From NCBI GenBank assembly GCA_030674185.1, contig CM060312.1, forward strand, positions 29,797,335-29,861,334: DNA of 64,000 nucleotides, in the 5' to 3' direction. Shown in pieces: positions 1 through 12,000 of this stretch. Under the pieces are notes generated by a model. That model saw only the letters and a list, made by a program, of their open reading frames with translations. It did no database searches and had not been told where the DNA came from. This stretch comes from Monoplex corrugatus (taxonomy: Eukaryota > Mollusca > Gastropoda > Littorinimorpha > Ranellidae). The first letter of the stretch is position 1. Each line of letters begins with the position of its first letter. Made by a program: the position numbers and the translations under genes.

Positions 1-1158
1 TACATTCAAGTGTATGCACCATGTAATGACTCCTACTCAGATGAGGATAAGGCCTCCTTCTTCGAAAAACTCTCGGACACCATCAACAGCATCCCGGACC
101 AAGAAGACCTGTACATCATGGGAGATTTCAATGGCAGAGTCGGAGAGAGAAGAACACCATGGACAAAACACCTTGGTCCACACAGTGACCACAGAACACC
201 ATGCAACTACAACGGCAACCATGTATTGGAACTGTGTGCAGAGCATGATCTTATTGTCACCAACACCTTCTTCCAGCACAGAGCCACTCAGATCTACACC
301 TGGTACAAATGGAGCGATATCGACGTCTCATCTCAAATCGACTTCACACTAGCAAGATCTAGAATGCGGAGCAACATCAGAGACTCAAGAGCCATCCCCA
401 ACGCAGGCCTGGACACAGACCACAGGCCAATCATCACGACGTTGGTCACTCAGAAGAAGAGGAAGTTCACCAAAAAGAAGAAACAGCCGGAAAGACTCAA
501 CATGCACAAGCTTCAAGACGAAGAGGTGCAGACTCAGATCAGGTGCACCATCAGTGAAAAATTGAACTGTAGTGACCCTACATTACTAAACGTAGAGGAA
601 GCTTGGGCCATCTTCAAGACAGTCCTCCTGGACACTATAAAAGAAGCCTGTGGCATCAAGAAGACAGGAGGAAGAAACAGAAAGGCAACAGCTTGGTGGA
701 ACAAAGAAGTGAAGGATGCTATTAAGGAAAAGAAGAAACTATACAAGATCTGGGTAAAGTCAAAGGATGAAGAGGACTACATCAAGTACAGACTTGCAAG
801 AAGACACAGCAAGAAAGTTGTGAGAACAGCAAAGGAAAAATCATGGACCCAGTATGGTGAAAAACTCTGTGAAACATGCAAAGCTTCACCAAGAGAGTTT
901 TACAAGAGTGTGAAAGCGATGAGAGTGCGAGATGAACCTTTCGATCCAACCACTATCATCAACGATGCAAACGGGGAAGCATTGCATGAAGAGGAGAAAA
1001 TAGTGAAGAGATGGGAAAACTATTTCAAAGACCTACTCAACCCATCAGGAGTACGGGCACAAGACACACAGTCCAGGTTCACCCCCAGCCACCCAGACCA
1101 CTCAGAACCTACCATCCTAGAGAGTGAAGTAAAAAAAAGCAGTGAAGACCAGTCTTAA
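1..1158 (+). pseudogene. LINE endonuclease and linker part of ORF2, ends in a frameshift
   Basis: The frame is open from the first base, so the true start is outside the window. Residues around 34-42 read DLYIMGDFNG, the conserved endonuclease loop. About 90 residues on, the stretch SSQIDFTLARS is followed by GLDTDHRPI, the catalytic D/H block of APE-like LINE endonucleases that nick target DNA. After about residue 150 the protein becomes Lys/Arg-rich and coiled, as in the linker before the RT domain. The frame closes at 1158, just after an A8 run at about 1130-1137, and the reverse transcriptase continues in another frame. A homopolymer slip (mutation or assembly error) explains the break best. 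Confidence 0.85.
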
Positions 1159-2599
1159 AAGCAAGGCAGCTGGAGTCGACGGCATAACAACTGAAGCCAT
1201 CCATGTGTGCAGTGAAACCGGAATTCAGTGGCTCACCACCATCTTTCAGAAAGCTTGGGAGGAGAGAAACGTACCAGAAGACTGGCAAAATGCAATAGTG
1301 GTGCCAATATGGAAGAAGAAGGGCAGCAAGACAGACTGCAGTACCTACAGAGGCATATCACTACTCAGCCATGTAGGGGAAATGTACGCAAAGATCCTGG
1401 AGCAGCGCACTCGAGCGAAAACAGAACATCTCCTCAGTGACGCCCAATTTGGCTTCAGAAAAGGAAGAGGGTGCACCGATGCAATCTTTGCACTCCGACA
1501 ACTGTGCGAGAGGGCGATCGAATATGACCGAGATCTCCATCTTGTATTCGTTGATCAAGAAAAGGCCTTTGATCGAGTCAACAGAGAGAAGCTATGGAAG
1601 GTCCTCGAGCAGTACGACGTCAAGGGCCAGCTGCTAGACAACATTCGGGCCATCTACGCCAACAGCAGGAGTGCAGTCCGCACCACCAGTGGAACATCTG
1701 ACTGGTTCCCAGTGACATAGGGAGTAAAGCAGGGCTGTAATCTCTCCCCTCTTCTCTTCGTGATCTATATGGATCAGATTACGAAGGAGGCAAACCCAGA
1801 CCCTGAGGCACTCAATGAACTCATGTTTGCGGACGACCAGGCAATGGTGAACAATGACAAGGAGCACACAGACCAGCTCAATGAAAGCTGCGAGACATAC
1901 GGCATGAAGATCAGCGTCAGCAAGACCGAGGTCATGACTGTCAGTAAGAGACCAAACAAACTGGATATCAACATCAGCGGAACCCAGTTGAAGCAAGCCA
2001 GTGAATTTAAATACCTGGGCAGCATCTTCACCGAAAATGGCAAACTAGACAGAGAAATCGAGACCAGATGCCAGAAAGCCAACGCAATCAGCTACCAACT
2101 TGCCCCTCTCCTGAAACACCCCAGCATTCCCACCAGCACTAAGGCGAAACTCATCAACGCCATTTTTCTACCAACGCTAACATACCAGTGCCAGACATGG
2201 TCCCTAACTAAAGTCCTCGAGAGAAAACTGGTCACCTGTGAAATGAAATGCCTGAGGAAAGCAGTAAACAAGACAAGGCGGGACAAGATCAGAAATGAGG
2301 TGATACGAGACATGGTAGGAGCAACACCAATCCTACAACACATCGAACGTATGAGGATCAAGTGGTTCGGACACCTCACACGTATGCCCCTAAACCATCC
2401 AGCTCTTCGGGCATACAACACCAGATACTCTGGCTGGAGAGCCAGAGGAAGACCAAGACGACGATGGAGCGACTCCGTGGCAGACACCCTCAGAGCTCAC
2501 GAGATGTCCCTTCTCCAGGCCACCCGCCTTGCTGCTGACAGACGACTGTATCTCCCCGCGACGCCCACCGGTACAAGCGGAAGGGAAAAGATAAAGTAA
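1142..2599 (+). pseudogene. LINE reverse transcriptase part of ORF2, one in-frame TAG
   Basis: This region copies element RNA into DNA at the nicked target. Visible RT blocks in order are VPIWKKKGSKTDCSTYRGIS, LLSDAQFGFRKGRGCTDAIF, LVFVDQEKAFDRV, GVKQGCNLSPLLF, and the catalytic FADDQAMV near base 1835, then FKYLGSIF. The C-terminus has the RIKWFGHLTRM and GRPRRRWSDSV blocks seen at the end of many RTE/Jockey-type proteins. The frame is continuous from 1142 to 2599 except for TAG at 1718-1720, directly before GVKQGC, where a CAG-to-TAG change would suffice. It joins the endonuclease part by a frameshift near 1130-1140. Confidence 0.88.
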
Positions 2600-2608
2600 G
2601 TAAGTAGG

Positions 2609-3415
2609 AAAATTCCAGTCAGCCAAAAGTAATAAGTCATTCATAACGTGAACGAGTGCAGTTTCGGCGCTGTGGTCAGAATGACTGAAAAAGATGGTAA
2701 AGGTCATTAAGCTGTGAAATAATTAATTAGCCGTTTCAAAACCAATTTCTCAAGTGACTTGAAAAGAAACGGCAAGTTGGGGACAAGACGATAGTTTTGG
2801 AGAATGTTTAAGAATGTTGAGATCGACATTATTCTTTCTCAGAAGAATTTGAACTATGGGACGAATCCAGTGAAAAGAGAAGTGATGATGATATGCGTTA
2901 GGGATGGAAGAAGCTCAGGAAGTGTTTGTGAAGAGAGAAAAGCAGGTAAGGGTCAAGTTCACAAGACTTAAATGAGATTTCTTTCAGGGTGCTAATAATC
3001 AACTTTTAGAAAGTGGTTTTAAAATTCAGTGAGTGGAAGCCCTATGAATGGAGGATCAGGAAGAGATGAAAGAAAAGAGATTCTGTCTAGCTTGGCTCAA
3101 AGATCGTTCATTTTGGACGAGACAAAAAAGAAGTTGGAAAAGCCTCTGTGAGATCTGGATGATTAATGTTAGAGGGAAATGGAGATGACTTAACAGTACC
3201 CAAAAGATCAGACATGACAAAGAACAAACATTTTGTAGCTGTGGATTCAAGTACCTGGGTAGAGTAATAGTCAGTTTTAGCTTTTGAGATCATTTTCTTA
3301 CTCTTTTCACATGCTATCGAAATAAGGAGCGGGAGCCGATATAACTGGGTATGGCACAGGACAACATGAATTGAATAAAACGAGGTCACAAAACATGACG
3401 TTGTGTACGTTCTTT
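2609..3415. other. no gene recognised
   Basis: AT-rich sequence with scattered short frames and no splice-bounded exon, domain or repeat that I can identify. Confidence 0.5.
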
Positions 3416-3604
3416 CACCCTTTGACTCCTGCACCCTGTCCACCAGCATCCTGCTTTGTCAACCATACTAGCAGAGAGAAAACCGAACCTCTAACTCTCT
3501 CATCCTCTACACCAGATACCTGCAGGCAGCTGATGGATAGGGTGAGAGAGTCAAAAGGTTAAGTTTTTGCAGTTGATGGATGTGGTGTAGGAGTCAAAGG
3601 TTTA
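3416..3604. mobile_element. palindromic TTAA-type MITE, copy 1 (diverged)
   Basis: The left end reads ccctttgactcctgcaccc and the right end ggtgtaggagtcaaaggttt, which are inverted complements. Inside lies a second inverted pair (ctctcatcctctacaccag versus gctgatggatagggtgagag). The same nested arrangement is seen in the clean copy at 17703-17895. The target-site TTAA is eroded here. No coding capacity. Confidence 0.8.
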
Positions 3605-3654
3605 AACGACAATGACAACAACAACAACCGACAGATAGGCAGGCAGGCACACTA

Positions 3655-3703
3655 CACAACACAACACAACACACACACGCACTCACACACATACACAGAC
3701 ACA

Positions 3704-3784
<81 letters not shown>
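3655..3784. repeat. (AC)n microsatellite
   Basis: Imperfect then pure AC repeat of about 75 bases. Long His/Thr or Cys/Val frames across it are repeat artefacts. Confidence 0.95.
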
Positions 3785-3785
<1 letters not shown>

Positions 3786-3944
3786 CACAGGCACAGGCAC
3801 GTCACATACACGCATGCTCGCAGTTGCTTTCAAACTAAAGAAATCTAATTTGTATAGTGGCAAACACTGACATGATGCCAAAGCATGCTTGTTACATGTA
3901 TTTACCAGGCAAAAAATATATAAACACACAAGCACTGTAATGAT

Positions 3945-4325
3945 TTACTTCTATCAATCAATCAATAAATCAATCAATCTATCTATCTATCTATCTATCT
4001 GTCTATCTATCTGTCTGTCTGTCTATCTATCTACCTATCTATATATCTATCTATCTGTCTCTCTGTCTGTCTGTCTATCTAACAGCTGTCTGTCTGTCTG
4101 TATATCTATCTGTCTGTCTGTCTGTCCGTCTATCTATCTATCTATTAGTTTGTCTGTCTGTCTGTCTGTCTCTCTATTTATCTATCTATCTATCTGTCTG
4201 TCTGTCTGTCTACCTATCTCTGCCTATATAACTATTGTACTTACACACACAAGCGCAGGTCTGTAGATAGATAGTCAGACAAGTCAGACATACAAACAGG
4301 CAGATAGATATGTAGATAGATAGAT
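3945..4325. repeat. (CTAT/CTGT)n tetranucleotide array with an inverted tail
   Basis: Starts as aatcaatc units, then some 260 bases of interspersed ctat and ctgt units. After a short gap (4216-4262) the complement, gata/gaca, follows to 4323, so the array could fold back on itself. Confidence 0.93.
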
Positions 4326-4691
4326 TATTTTTTTAGATCTATGAGATATATACAAATAACAAAGAACAATGTCAATTTCCGAACTGTCGAATCTAAACGT
4401 CATACTACGGTGATGATTATTATTTGATAAATCCTCGTTAGTGTTAGTTAGTTAGGCCTATGTCCAGACTCCAATCCACCTTTTCAATCCGTTTCCAAAG
4501 TTCGGCAGACGATAGACAGTCACATGACCGAGATTGTCCAATATTACCTAAGAGAAACGGGTTTTCGAGAATGACTGGACTTGTCGAGAAGAATGCATGT
4601 CGGTTCACACACAGCCAAAGAACGTCCAAATTGCGACCGATCACAAGAGGAAGCCATGCTATTCGCACGTAGAGACAGTGTAGAACTTACT

Positions 4692-4763
4692 ATGTCCAAT
4701 GACAACTCCCAGTCCGGGTATGGATCCACACGCGCACCATCGCCGGAGTCAGCTGCTGGAAAG
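4692..4763 (+). CDS. candidate first coding exon of the membrane-protein gene
   Basis: An open frame begins with ATG at 4593, 4662 or 4692 and ends at a possible donor AAG|GTGCAC (4763/4764) in phase 0, which is the phase needed by the exon at 13952. The peptide from 4692 is polar and reads MSNDNSQSGYGSTRAPSPES, the kind of Ser/Pro/Gly-rich cytosolic tail often found before the first membrane span. The region is less AT-rich than its surroundings. Against it, the donor is weak (no A or G at +4/+5), the intron would be 9.2 kb, and a stronger donor (GTAAGT) at 4805 is out of phase. The link is inference. Confidence 0.35.
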
Positions 4764-5144
4764 GTGCACTTTTTTTACAGTTTCGTTTCGTTTGCCAAGT
4801 TCTGTAAGTCACTAATTGAATAAGTGTAAATGTAAGTAGATCGTTTAACTGATGACTAGATCACTCAAGACTCAAGAAACAAAGACTCAAAGAATGATAT
4901 TTTTCGTTGCTTAGTTTCCTATACCATGCCTATGGCATAGGTCAATTTGTTTCATGTTAATTTAAAGCCAGTTGTGAGTTAGGCAGTTGTTATGCCGCCT
5001 GTGGCTTTGGTTTAATTAGTAAATTTGTATTACTTCCCCTTTTAATTAATGTCACTTTTCGTTTCTGTGCGAAGCCATTTTGTTGTTTCGCTAATTTATT
5101 GACACATAGAAAGCGTGCACGCTGTACACAAACAACTGATAAAT
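4764..5144. other. no gene recognised
   Basis: If the candidate first exon is real this is the start of intron 1. I see only AT-rich sequence. Confidence 0.5.
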
Positions 5145-5445
5145 GGCTGGCCCATTAGCTCAGTTGGTCAGAGAACCATTCTGATGCTGATCATCATCAT
5201 GCGGAAGTCGTGGGTTCGACACTCATGTCGGTCACTGAATTTTACTATGCGCTAGGTATAGACCTCAGGACCTGGCCAGCTCATGGGTTTGTATAGGCAT
5301 AAAGCTTGTGCCACGATTTATTTTAGATTTTCTCCATCACATGGCACAAGTTTCGTCAGTGCATATATGCCAATATGAATATGGAATTCATTCCGAGCAC
5401 GGAGACGTCCGTCCGTCATACGCCGTCAGCTTGAGAAACTGAAAC

Positions 5446-5490
<45 letters not shown>
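5145..5490 (+). mobile_element. tRNA-derived SINE (family A), full-length copy
   Basis: The head contains a Pol III A box (ttagctcagttggtcagag, 5155-5173) and a B box (gggttcgacactc, near 5213), 40 bases apart as in a tRNA but without a foldable cloverleaf or CCA end. The body reads cctcaggacctggccagctc and ends with cttgagaaactgaaact followed by (AC)n. The body recurs at 62020-62182 (plus) and its 3' end at 61195-61300 (minus), which marks it as a dispersed family rather than a tRNA gene. Confidence 0.85.
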
Positions 5491-5494
<4 letters not shown>

Positions 5495-6365
5495 ATAAAC
5501 AGTCAACTTTGTTTCGATGTTCAACTGCGCGCTTATAAAGTATAACAAGTACACATTCAGATACAGAGCTTGAAAGAGCAATTTACGCAAAATCGATCGA
5601 TATGTAAATCAGGCAGATCACGTGAACAGCTACCAATCGCAAGACAGAAAAGTAAGCACACCCACAGACGTCTGTGAGCACACCCCTCCACAGATGTCAT
5701 GCACCCCGCATTAGGCATACTCGCTTCACTCGTGATGTAATGGCGTTGGCCGGTGGTCAGCACATCGAAAACGGTGCAACGTTTTAAGAAACACTAGATA
5801 TTATGTTTGGAATTGGCTGTTAGTTTATCGCTGTTTTGAAGGTTTAAATGATTATCATTTTCATGATTATGCATTTTGCACGCTTTGTTAGTTTTGATTC
5901 GACGTCTCGGAACTGAATTGGCGAAAGACCAGTCATGGGAGATCGAGTCTGTTTACTGTTGGGATCGGTTTGTTTTTATTTCATATTTGTACCTGCATTT
6001 TTTAAAAACACCAGCATAATCGGTGAAACATCGTCTATGGATGACATCGCACATTTTTTCACATGCAATTGATTTGTTATGCTAACGTAAAACGGATGTT
6101 GATTCGACGTGACCGATTCGACATGACAGAAAACTTGAATCGAAACCAAGTTGACACAGAGTGCAACCAAAGAGTATAGTACCTACGGAAAGAGCAGTCA
6201 CTGCTTCTTAGCGCCCACCAAGCAAAGTGGCCCTCGCTCGCCGGCTGGAGCAGGCGGCCGCACCCTTTTCCAGACGTAAACACCGGTGTGTTGCCTGTGT
6301 GTAAAGCACGGTGGGCAGAAGACGGATGCTATAGAGATGTATATTTTAGAGGTCAGCGAGTTTTC
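5491..6365. other. no gene recognised
   Basis: No convincing exon. A GC-richer patch at 6200-6290 lacks a supported reading frame. Confidence 0.45.
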
Positions 6366-6390
6366 ATCATACACACACACACACACACAC

Positions 6391-6437
<47 letters not shown>

Positions 6438-6455
6438 GCACGCACGCGCACGCGG
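6366..6455. repeat. (AC)n / (ACGC)n microsatellite
   Basis: Two AC runs separated by 'aacac', ending in acgcacgc units. Confidence 0.95.
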
Positions 6456-6654
6456 TCGAAACCATTTATACAAGTAAACTTTCTTTCCAGAGGAATACAA
6501 ACATTTCAAGTTTGTAGTCTATTTATTCTGTTGGCAAAATCGCATATTAACCGAGATAGATGATTCACATGAACTTGTAATTGTTTGAGGGTTCATAAGT
6601 GTATTTAATTAAGGACTGATCTTAGGCAAACTCCTGTGACACTGATCCAAGCGC

Positions 6655-6745
6655 GCTCTATCTCTCTCTCACTCTCTCTCATTCTCATTTTCTCTCTCTC
6701 TCTCATTTTCTTTCACAAACACACACACAGAGCACATACATTCAC

Positions 6746-6784
<39 letters not shown>

Positions 6785-6888
6785 GAGACAGAGAGAGAGA
6801 GAAACACACACACACAAAGATTAACTGATCGATTTCACAAACATCAAAGAACTTTGCGAATGTCTCACACAAGAAGACTTACGAATGC

Positions 6889-6929
<41 letters not shown>

Positions 6930-7006
6930 ATCTCCCTCTCTCTCTCCCTCCCCTCCCTCCCTCCCTCTCTCATATCTTAAGTTGTGTGTATGTGCGAGTG
7001 AGTGGG

Positions 7007-7052
<46 letters not shown>
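6655..7052. repeat. compound (TC)n, (AGAC)n, (CTGT)n, (CTCC)n, (GT)n microsatellite cluster
   Basis: A cluster of separate simple repeats: CT at 6658-6715, GA and CAGA at 6748-6802, CTGT at 6890-6928, CTCC at 6940-6970 and GT at 7011-7052. The first two are complementary to each other and could pair. Confidence 0.93.
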
Positions 7053-7053
<1 letters not shown>

Positions 7054-7389
7054 CATTGGTTTAATGTCTATTCACTTAGTGTTTTTAGACCAAAAATAAG
7101 TATTAAAATAGTACACAAAAAAGAAAAGAAAATGACGTGGGAAAGGGAATGTAGATGCAGGAGGGGCAGGGGAAGAGGGGAGCGAAAAGATAACATGAAG
7201 CAGCGTGCTACAACAACTGTGTAAACAATAAACTACCAGTTAACTGTAACTATGAACAGAGAGTGTAAAGAATTGTAAACATTGAAAGAAAAGATAACAA
7301 ATGAAGAAGGTTACTACAACAACAACAACAAAACAACTTTTGAAGCAATGAACTAGCGAAACTGTAACTATGAACTATGTAACGAATTA

Positions 7390-7432
7390 TAAGTGTGTGT
7401 GTGTGCGTGTGTGCGCGCGCGCGCGTGCGTGT
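7390..7432. repeat. (GT)n/(GC)n alternating purine-pyrimidine tract
   Basis: gtgtgtgtgtgcgtgtgtgc followed by gc repeats, a tract of the type that can adopt Z-DNA. Confidence 0.85.
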
Positions 7433-7714
7433 CCGTCTCCTCCATCACTCTCTTGTTTCCCTCCACCCCCACTCTGTGGGTTTCTGGAAAACGATTGTCT
7501 GCGAAGAAAACTGTCTGTACTGAGTGCCACAGATCATAACTGAGCAGACTTCAATACTTTTCTGTTTTGCCGTTTGGATGTTGTTCGTTTTGTCAATTAG
7601 TGTCGTGCAATGCAAAATTGAGTCTGAGATTCCAAAACAGTTTTACATAATTTATTTGTCTCTCATCCCATGTACTTTGTTTTGTTTTGTGTTGTGTTGT
7701 TGTTGTTGTTTTTT

Positions 7715-7960
7715 TCATTTCTTCTTATCTCGTTGTCCAGCCCATTTCTGTGGCGAAAGCCTTTTGGTGGTCATTTGCGGAGGTGGATTAGGAACACGAA
7801 ACAGCGTTGGGACAGCAGACCAAATCAACTTCTGTTTGGCAGATTTCATGAACTGGTTATCCTCAAAGTGATCTAAACACAAGAAGCAGTTCCTACTGAT
7901 ATAGTCTGTTGTTCTTCTCAGCAGATCTTCTCGTTGGTATTTATCTTCCACTTCTTGCAT
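7715..7960 (-). pseudogene. THAP zinc-finger domain, second exon (C-terminal half), frame-shifted
   Basis: On the minus strand a 3' splice site (ccaacag) at 7961 precedes this exon. After a frameshift near its beginning it reads REDLLRRTTDY, then CFLCLDHFEDNQF and WSAVPTLF. This is the second half of a THAP domain, including the C-x2-H zinc ligands and the AVPxIF box, which binds DNA. The first exon (8472-8369) ends in phase 2. In that phase this exon reads RCKKWKINTNEKIC then a stop, while the conserved continuation is one base out of register between the invariant Trp and RED. The break may be real decay or an assembly indel. The frame closes at 7715, and no downstream exon or transposase is seen. 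Confidence 0.75.
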
Positions 7961-8067
7961 CTGTTGGAATGAAGAACAATCAGTAAATATCAAGGTGGGG
8001 TAGGGTTCTTTCCCATTATCATTCTTGCGCACACATTAGCACACACTCATATATTATCATTATTACC

Positions 8068-8212
<145 letters not shown>

Positions 8213-8368
8213 CAAACACGCTCGGGCAATGAAACAAATGTCTACCCAGGCATTTCAGACTCTCAACACGTATCGGACCTCAGCGTGAAATGCAACATGA
8301 TGTGTTTGTACACATGTGTATGCCTGTTACTTCTTTTAATTATAATACTGACTGTGTCTTCAACTTAC

Positions 8369-8472
8369 CTCTCAATATCTTTGGGAAATAGAAATATTCT
8401 CCATCCTTTCTTCCGTGAATTAGAGCAGTTATTTGCAGCACACCAAGCACTGCCACCTTTTGCTTCGGCCAT
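8369..8472 (-). CDS. THAP zinc-finger domain, first exon (N-terminal half)
   Basis: ATG at 8472-8470 opens MAEAKGGSAWCAANNCSNSR, then KKGWRIFLFPKDIER, ending at a consensus donor AG|GTAAGT (8369/8368). The C-x4-C pair (CAANNC) and the FPKD box are the hallmark first half of a THAP domain. Such domains occur in cell-cycle and apoptosis regulators and in P-element or Kolobok-type transposases. The second half lies 408 bases downstream on the minus strand, across an intron filled by an AC/CT microsatellite. Whether this is a host gene or a domesticated or decayed transposase cannot be decided from the domain alone. Confidence 0.8.
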
Positions 8473-8589
8473 TTTCTCACATGCCAGAGAAGCTGGCATC
8501 TGGCTTTACGTCTGGTGGGTGGGAGGAGGTGCCGAAGTGGCTGCTCTTTCTGTAGGTATTATACTCTTTGGTACAACTATGCTGTAAAG

Positions 8590-8593
<4 letters not shown>

Positions 8594-8630
<37 letters not shown>

Positions 8631-8770
8631 TGTTAAGTGTTTCTGTGTGTAGGCAAGAGACAGGTGGCTCTCTCTCTCTCTGTCTCTCTCTCTCTTTTTT
8701 TTCTCTGTTGTGTGTCTCTCTCTCGCTGTGTGTGTGTGTATGTGTGTCTCTCTCTCACTGTGCGCGTGCG
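8594..8770. repeat. (GT)n and (CT)n microsatellites
   Basis: GT run at 8596-8629, then interrupted CT/TCTCTG units to about 8760. Confidence 0.9.
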
Positions 8771-8900
8771 AGTATGGATATTCCTCTGTAACAGACCCCC
8801 TGCCCGCTCCCTACTCGGGTCTGTTTCCTTCTGACAGTGTGTGTGTGATGTTTGTCACTTAGGCTGCAATCAAGGAATCATAAGAGATTAAGACAAGATT

Positions 8901-8929
8901 GCATTTTTATGTGGTAAACCACACAGCAC

Positions 8930-8962
<33 letters not shown>

Positions 8963-9014
8963 AATAAACATGTATATATAATTATACATATACATATACA
9001 TGTATATATATATA
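8901..9014 (+). repeat. duplicated unit, copy A left part (interrupted)
   Basis: Begins gcatttttatgtggtaaacc, then acagcacgcacac, an AC run, aaataaacat and a TA tract. The same order occurs at 12770-12980. This copy is cut at 9015 by the inserted 3.4-kb element and resumes at 12461. Confidence 0.82.
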
Positions 9015-12000
9015 TGTGCACGTCTACAATACTGGAATCATCCAATAGAATGATAGGGCCCTCACTTCAGCTTCAGTTATAGCTGCCTTTGCATATGTTG
9101 GTGGAGTTTTTTTTATTTCATTTGGTTTGGCGACATGTTTCTTCAACAAAATAAAGCATTGTTCATCACCATTTGTGTTTGCCTGATTTTCTATTGTTTT
9201 TATTTTGTCTGTGGTTGTGACCAAAAAGGCGCCAGAAAGTGGGACATGGCTTGGGTTGAAACTTGTACAACAGTGTAACTTAATCAGAACAAGCAACACA
9301 CAAATGAATTGTGTGTGTCCTGCTAGTAAATAAAACATTAATCCCACCCACAATAAGCCATTGCAAAACTTCATGCAATAAGTTGCGTTTGGTGCATCCA
9401 AAAATACGGCGATCGTGCGTTTCATTAGTTTCCACTGATAACGCTTGCATTCCGTTCTACCCACACAACACAGTTGTGCTTCAACAGATTCAAAATTACT
9501 CCAAAATGCATCTTTAGGGATCGTTCTTCCTGCTCACGATTCAGTTCATTGAAATATGAAGCTGAATGCAAGTTTCTCTGAAGGTGCTTACAGCGTGGCA
9601 CGTTTTGCTTCCTAGTGTAACGCACACAACCTATCCTTCTTGCTCATCATCAAAGTCAATCATCTTGGCCCCATCCTCTGAATCTAAAGTGTTTGAGAAC
9701 AAAGAAAATGTGTACGTGACAAGCGGCACATGGCCCATGTATGCTCAAACACAAGCTGGGCATTGGTTGACTCGTCTCCACCCGACGCTTTGAAACGCAC
9801 GTCATATCTGCTTGACGTCACCACAAGTGTCGGCATCTCCAGTTTGGTGTGTGTGTGGGGCAAGCAAACTGAGGTAAGGATTCAATTTTACTTTTATTGT
9901 TTATTAAAAATAGATAAGTTTTACCGGATAAAACTCAATAAAAGAGTAAATAATGATCGATTCTCTCTAAACGCAAATTAAATGTGGGCATTTGCGATTG
10001 TTTCTGTAGTAACGCACAAACGTTTCAATACGATATCTACTGTGCATGAAAATGTGGAAACTTTCTTAAGTTTACAGTGTACAGGCAAGTCTTTTATATT
10101 TCACAAAACTCGGCATGCATTCATGATCTTACGTGTACAACGAATCATAGTCGTGGGATTCTGCTGAAACGAAAGCGGTAATTTGTTGTTTCTCTTGTAG
10201 CGCACATAACGAATAAACGTTACATGGAGCATTTTCATTGACACTTTTTGTTTATACATGTACAAGCTTTACTGCGTGTGTTGTGACTAATAAAAATATT
10301 GTGAGCCCCACTGTTTGTGTTTCGGAAAGGAACGCTCTCAGCAAAAAGGAAATTTCGTGGAATAGTTTTAAGTGCTACTGGTTTTAGATTCCACGGCAAC
10401 GCACGCTTGCTGAATCTTTGTTATCAATTACCGTTTCGCAACAGATTGATGTCTTTGGACAGAAAGCAAACAATTATGGTATTCCAATTACATGGTTCAG
10501 TTAAAGACATTGAAATCTACAGAGAATTTTTAAAAGTCGGCACTTTGTGAGCCTGAGTTACTGCAGAGACGAAACATTGTTGCAGATTTGTTTCAAGGTA
10601 TGCAGGTCACAGTCTTTATGTATTTTGTTTCTTTTTCCCCAGCCACTGAACTGTAGATCTAGATCTATTCTTTCTTTGAAGATTAATAGGGGAGAAGGAA
10701 AGCCATATTAGCTATCTAAAATCTTGCCAAAAGAAAAGTTCGTTGGTTACAGTGGAAGTGATTCAGATCTATTGAGATGACAGTTGTGCTTCCTCCTTAC
10801 GCACATTTTTGATCGGACTTATCTGAAACTGGCTCAGCATACAGATCTACATTGTGCTTTTTTATGCCTTACTTTTCAGTGGCTATTAAAAGATTACTTG
10901 TTAAAACAACGGATTGGATTATACTTCTTGTTTGCGCGCTACAGAGAAACCACTCTCACTCCTTGTCTTGTTATTATCATTACTATTATCATTACAAAAA
11001 TTAATATTAGTATTATTGTTGCTAGTCATTATTCTACAAAGGACTGGTAAGGATACATTGTTTTGAATGCAGTACCATGGTCATAATTTTGTCCAATAGG
11101 ACAATAAGTTAAAAAAAATTAACCTGCTGTAGGTTTTGAAAATGTACATAGGCATAAGATCTGATCAATACAATGTCGCTTACACTTCTTAATGTTGAAA
11201 CTTTTAGTTCACCTTTTCCACATTATACAATAATCAAAGCAATTATTCAGAGCTCTGTGTGTGTGTGTGTGTGTGCAATTTCCAGGTTCTGAAGTCAGAA
11301 GGTGGTGAGACGCTGGTGAAATTTGTGCGAGACAGTAGTGGACACTGCAGCTTTCCAGATATTGATGACATTGCTTGAGTGGCCAATGACAACCTGAGTA
11401 TCCTGCAGCCACTGACCATTAACCAACACGGGCACCATATTTTTACTGTTTAAAAGCTACACCAATGCAGTGACTTTACAGCTCAAGTTGTGAAAATGTG
11501 ACCAAAAATGGAATCTCAACATGAACTGATGAAGTAGTCCCCCCCCCCTATGACTTCCAGCAATCTGAGAATGGACCAATTCAAAGAATGAATTAGTGAA
11601 AGGATGAATCACTGAATTAGTGCATTTCCACTTGTTTGTATCACTGTGTGACATCTTGCATTTCCACTTGTATGTATCACTGTGTGACATCTAACAAATA
11701 AAATTAAATATTCGCTGAAATGCAAGAAATCATAAAATCCAGTCAATTTGAATAAATTGCTCAAAATCCAGCAAAGTCATTGCATAAAGCATATTGTAAA
11801 GTCCTGCAAACAAAAATTAACAATGTAGAGAACAATCTAATGCATCAAGAGCACCTAAATGTAAAAACAGTGATTTATTCTGATGTTGCTCGATGGAATA
11901 CAAGAATGGTTTCCCATTTGGATTCCACGTAATGCACGCAACATTTCCCAGTTACATAAATATGGCTGTGCCCAAATGCTCATCATTGACATAGAAAGAA

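Larger units (their letters stand above)
1..2608 (+). mobile_element. RTE-like non-LTR retrotransposon (LINE), 5' cut by window edge
   Basis: The sequence shows the C-terminal part of an AP-type endonuclease, a linker, a reverse transcriptase with an FADD catalytic box, and a C-terminal basic tail of the RWSDS type. The stop codon at 2597-2599 is followed by a short tandem tail of aagt units (about 2592-2607), a 3' end typical of RTE-clade elements, which end in microsatellites rather than poly(A). The left end lies outside the window. The element is inactive as read, because one frameshift and one in-frame stop break the single expected ORF. The RTE assignment rests on endonuclease and C-terminal style and could be another Jockey/RTE relative. 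Confidence 0.85.

Noticed and set aside
3594..3935. Long Cys/Val or His/Thr reading frames across AC/GT runs (also at 6198-6509, 8019-8237, 12717-13058, 37559-37950)
   Set aside because: They translate dinucleotide microsatellites and have no conserved sequence or splice borders.
5145..5240. A functional tRNA gene at the A/B boxes
   Set aside because: No acceptor stem or anticodon arm can be drawn, and the head is attached to a dispersed body found elsewhere; a SINE explains it.
9024..9464. 146-codon minus-strand frame as the transposase of the 3.4-kb element
   Set aside because: It includes the inverted repeat itself at its C-terminus and lacks any recognisable DDE or zinc-finger motif.
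10317..10550. 77-codon plus-strand frame inside the 3.4-kb element as a transposase exon
   Set aside because: It shows no catalytic motif and no splice borders; length alone is not evidence.
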